NCBI GenBank assembly: GCA_002405555.1
Contig: DHMA01000195.1
Span: 148 to 5,878, forward strand
Source of the DNA: Opitutia bacterium UBA4654
GTDB taxonomy: Bacteria > Verrucomicrobiota > Verrucomicrobiia > Opitutales > Intestinicryptomonadaceae
DNA length: 5,731 nucleotides
Direction of reading: 5' to 3'
Under the pieces are notes generated by a model. That model saw only the letters and a list, made by a program, of their open reading frames with translations. It was not told where the DNA came from and made no database searches. Both the position numbers and the translations under genes were made by a program. Shown here piece by piece: positions 5,629-5,731 of the stretch. Positions within the stretch are counted from its first letter, which is position 1, and each line of letters opens with the position of its first letter.

Positions 5629-5731
5629 ATGCCCAACCAAAGAAACCCGAACAAAACGCGTGTCGGAGTCTATGTAGACAAACAGGCAAAGCTACTCGCC
5701 AAAAAAATACGCTCTTCGTCAAAGATTGTGG
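5629..5731 (+). CDS. Second small RHH-like protein, paralogue of the preceding gene, cut by window end
   Basis: The visible 34 residues begin MPNQRNPNKTRVGVYVDKQA. Aligned without gaps to the preceding protein, Met1, Pro2, Asn3, Asn8, Lys9, Arg11, Lys18, Ala24 and Lys25 are identical, so the two are probably tandem duplicates. TRVGVYV (10-16) would be the ribbon strand, and DKQAKLLAKKIRSSSK (17-32) the first helix and the turn. The second helix is beyond the window. The ATG comes one base after the upstream TAA (TAAAATG), an arrangement typical of translational coupling. The function is unknown: DNA-binding regulator, antitoxin or mobile-element accessory protein are all possible. The gene downstream would help decide. 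Confidence 0.6.
   Translation, partial: MPNQRNPNKTRVGVYVDKQAKLLAKKIRSSSKIV

Noticed and set aside
1..5731. tRNA, rRNA, CRISPR array, transposase or integrase genes
   Set aside because: No cloverleaf with a CCA-type end, no regularly spaced repeats, and no transposase or recombinase motifs were seen on either strand.

Overview
The window is a piece of bacterial chromosome with three recognisable housekeeping genes, one of them cut by the window edge, and the start of an AT-rich accessory segment. The housekeeping part is GC-rich: a 120-base sample inside ppdK (4321-4440) is about 61% GC by hand count. It uses NNC/NNG codons and has weak or absent Shine-Dalgarno sequences before argH and ppdK. 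The last 331 bases are only about 36% GC. I cannot fix the taxon from this sequence. The compact housekeeping genes, the Lys/Ala-rich tail on an enzyme and the variant PPDK active-site motif would fit a Verrucomicrobiota/PVC-type bacterium, but that is a low-confidence guess.

Layout. (1) Positions 1-563, minus strand: the N-terminal 187 codons of the ribosome-assembly GTPase Obg, cut by the window edge. (2) Positions 600-2015, minus strand: complete argH, argininosuccinate lyase, the last step of arginine biosynthesis. It lies 36 bases upstream of obg and is probably co-transcribed with it. (3) Positions 2016-2532: a 517-base divergent intergenic region. It holds a palindromic, partly repeated element next to a run of nine C, an AT-rich patch with a TTGACA box, and a roughly 200-base structured leader ahead of ppdK in which one segment can pair with either of two others. 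(4) Positions 2533-5310, plus strand: complete ppdK, pyruvate phosphate dikinase (925 aa), with all catalytic residues. (5) Positions 5326-5357: a strong intrinsic terminator. (6) Positions 5358-5731: AT-rich DNA with two tiny tandem genes one base apart. Both look like paralogous ribbon-helix-helix DNA-binding proteins; the second runs off the window.

How the genes fit together. argH and obg form one leftward unit and ppdK is a rightward single-gene unit; their divergent starts share the 517-base regulatory region. ppdK links pyruvate and PEP through ATP/AMP and PPi and is central to glycolytic or gluconeogenic flux. It has no obvious pathway link to argH or obg. The RHH pair appears to belong to a different, possibly horizontally acquired, segment beginning just past the ppdK terminator. 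The two items most worth follow-up are the alternative-pairing ppdK leader and the tandem micro-RHH genes.
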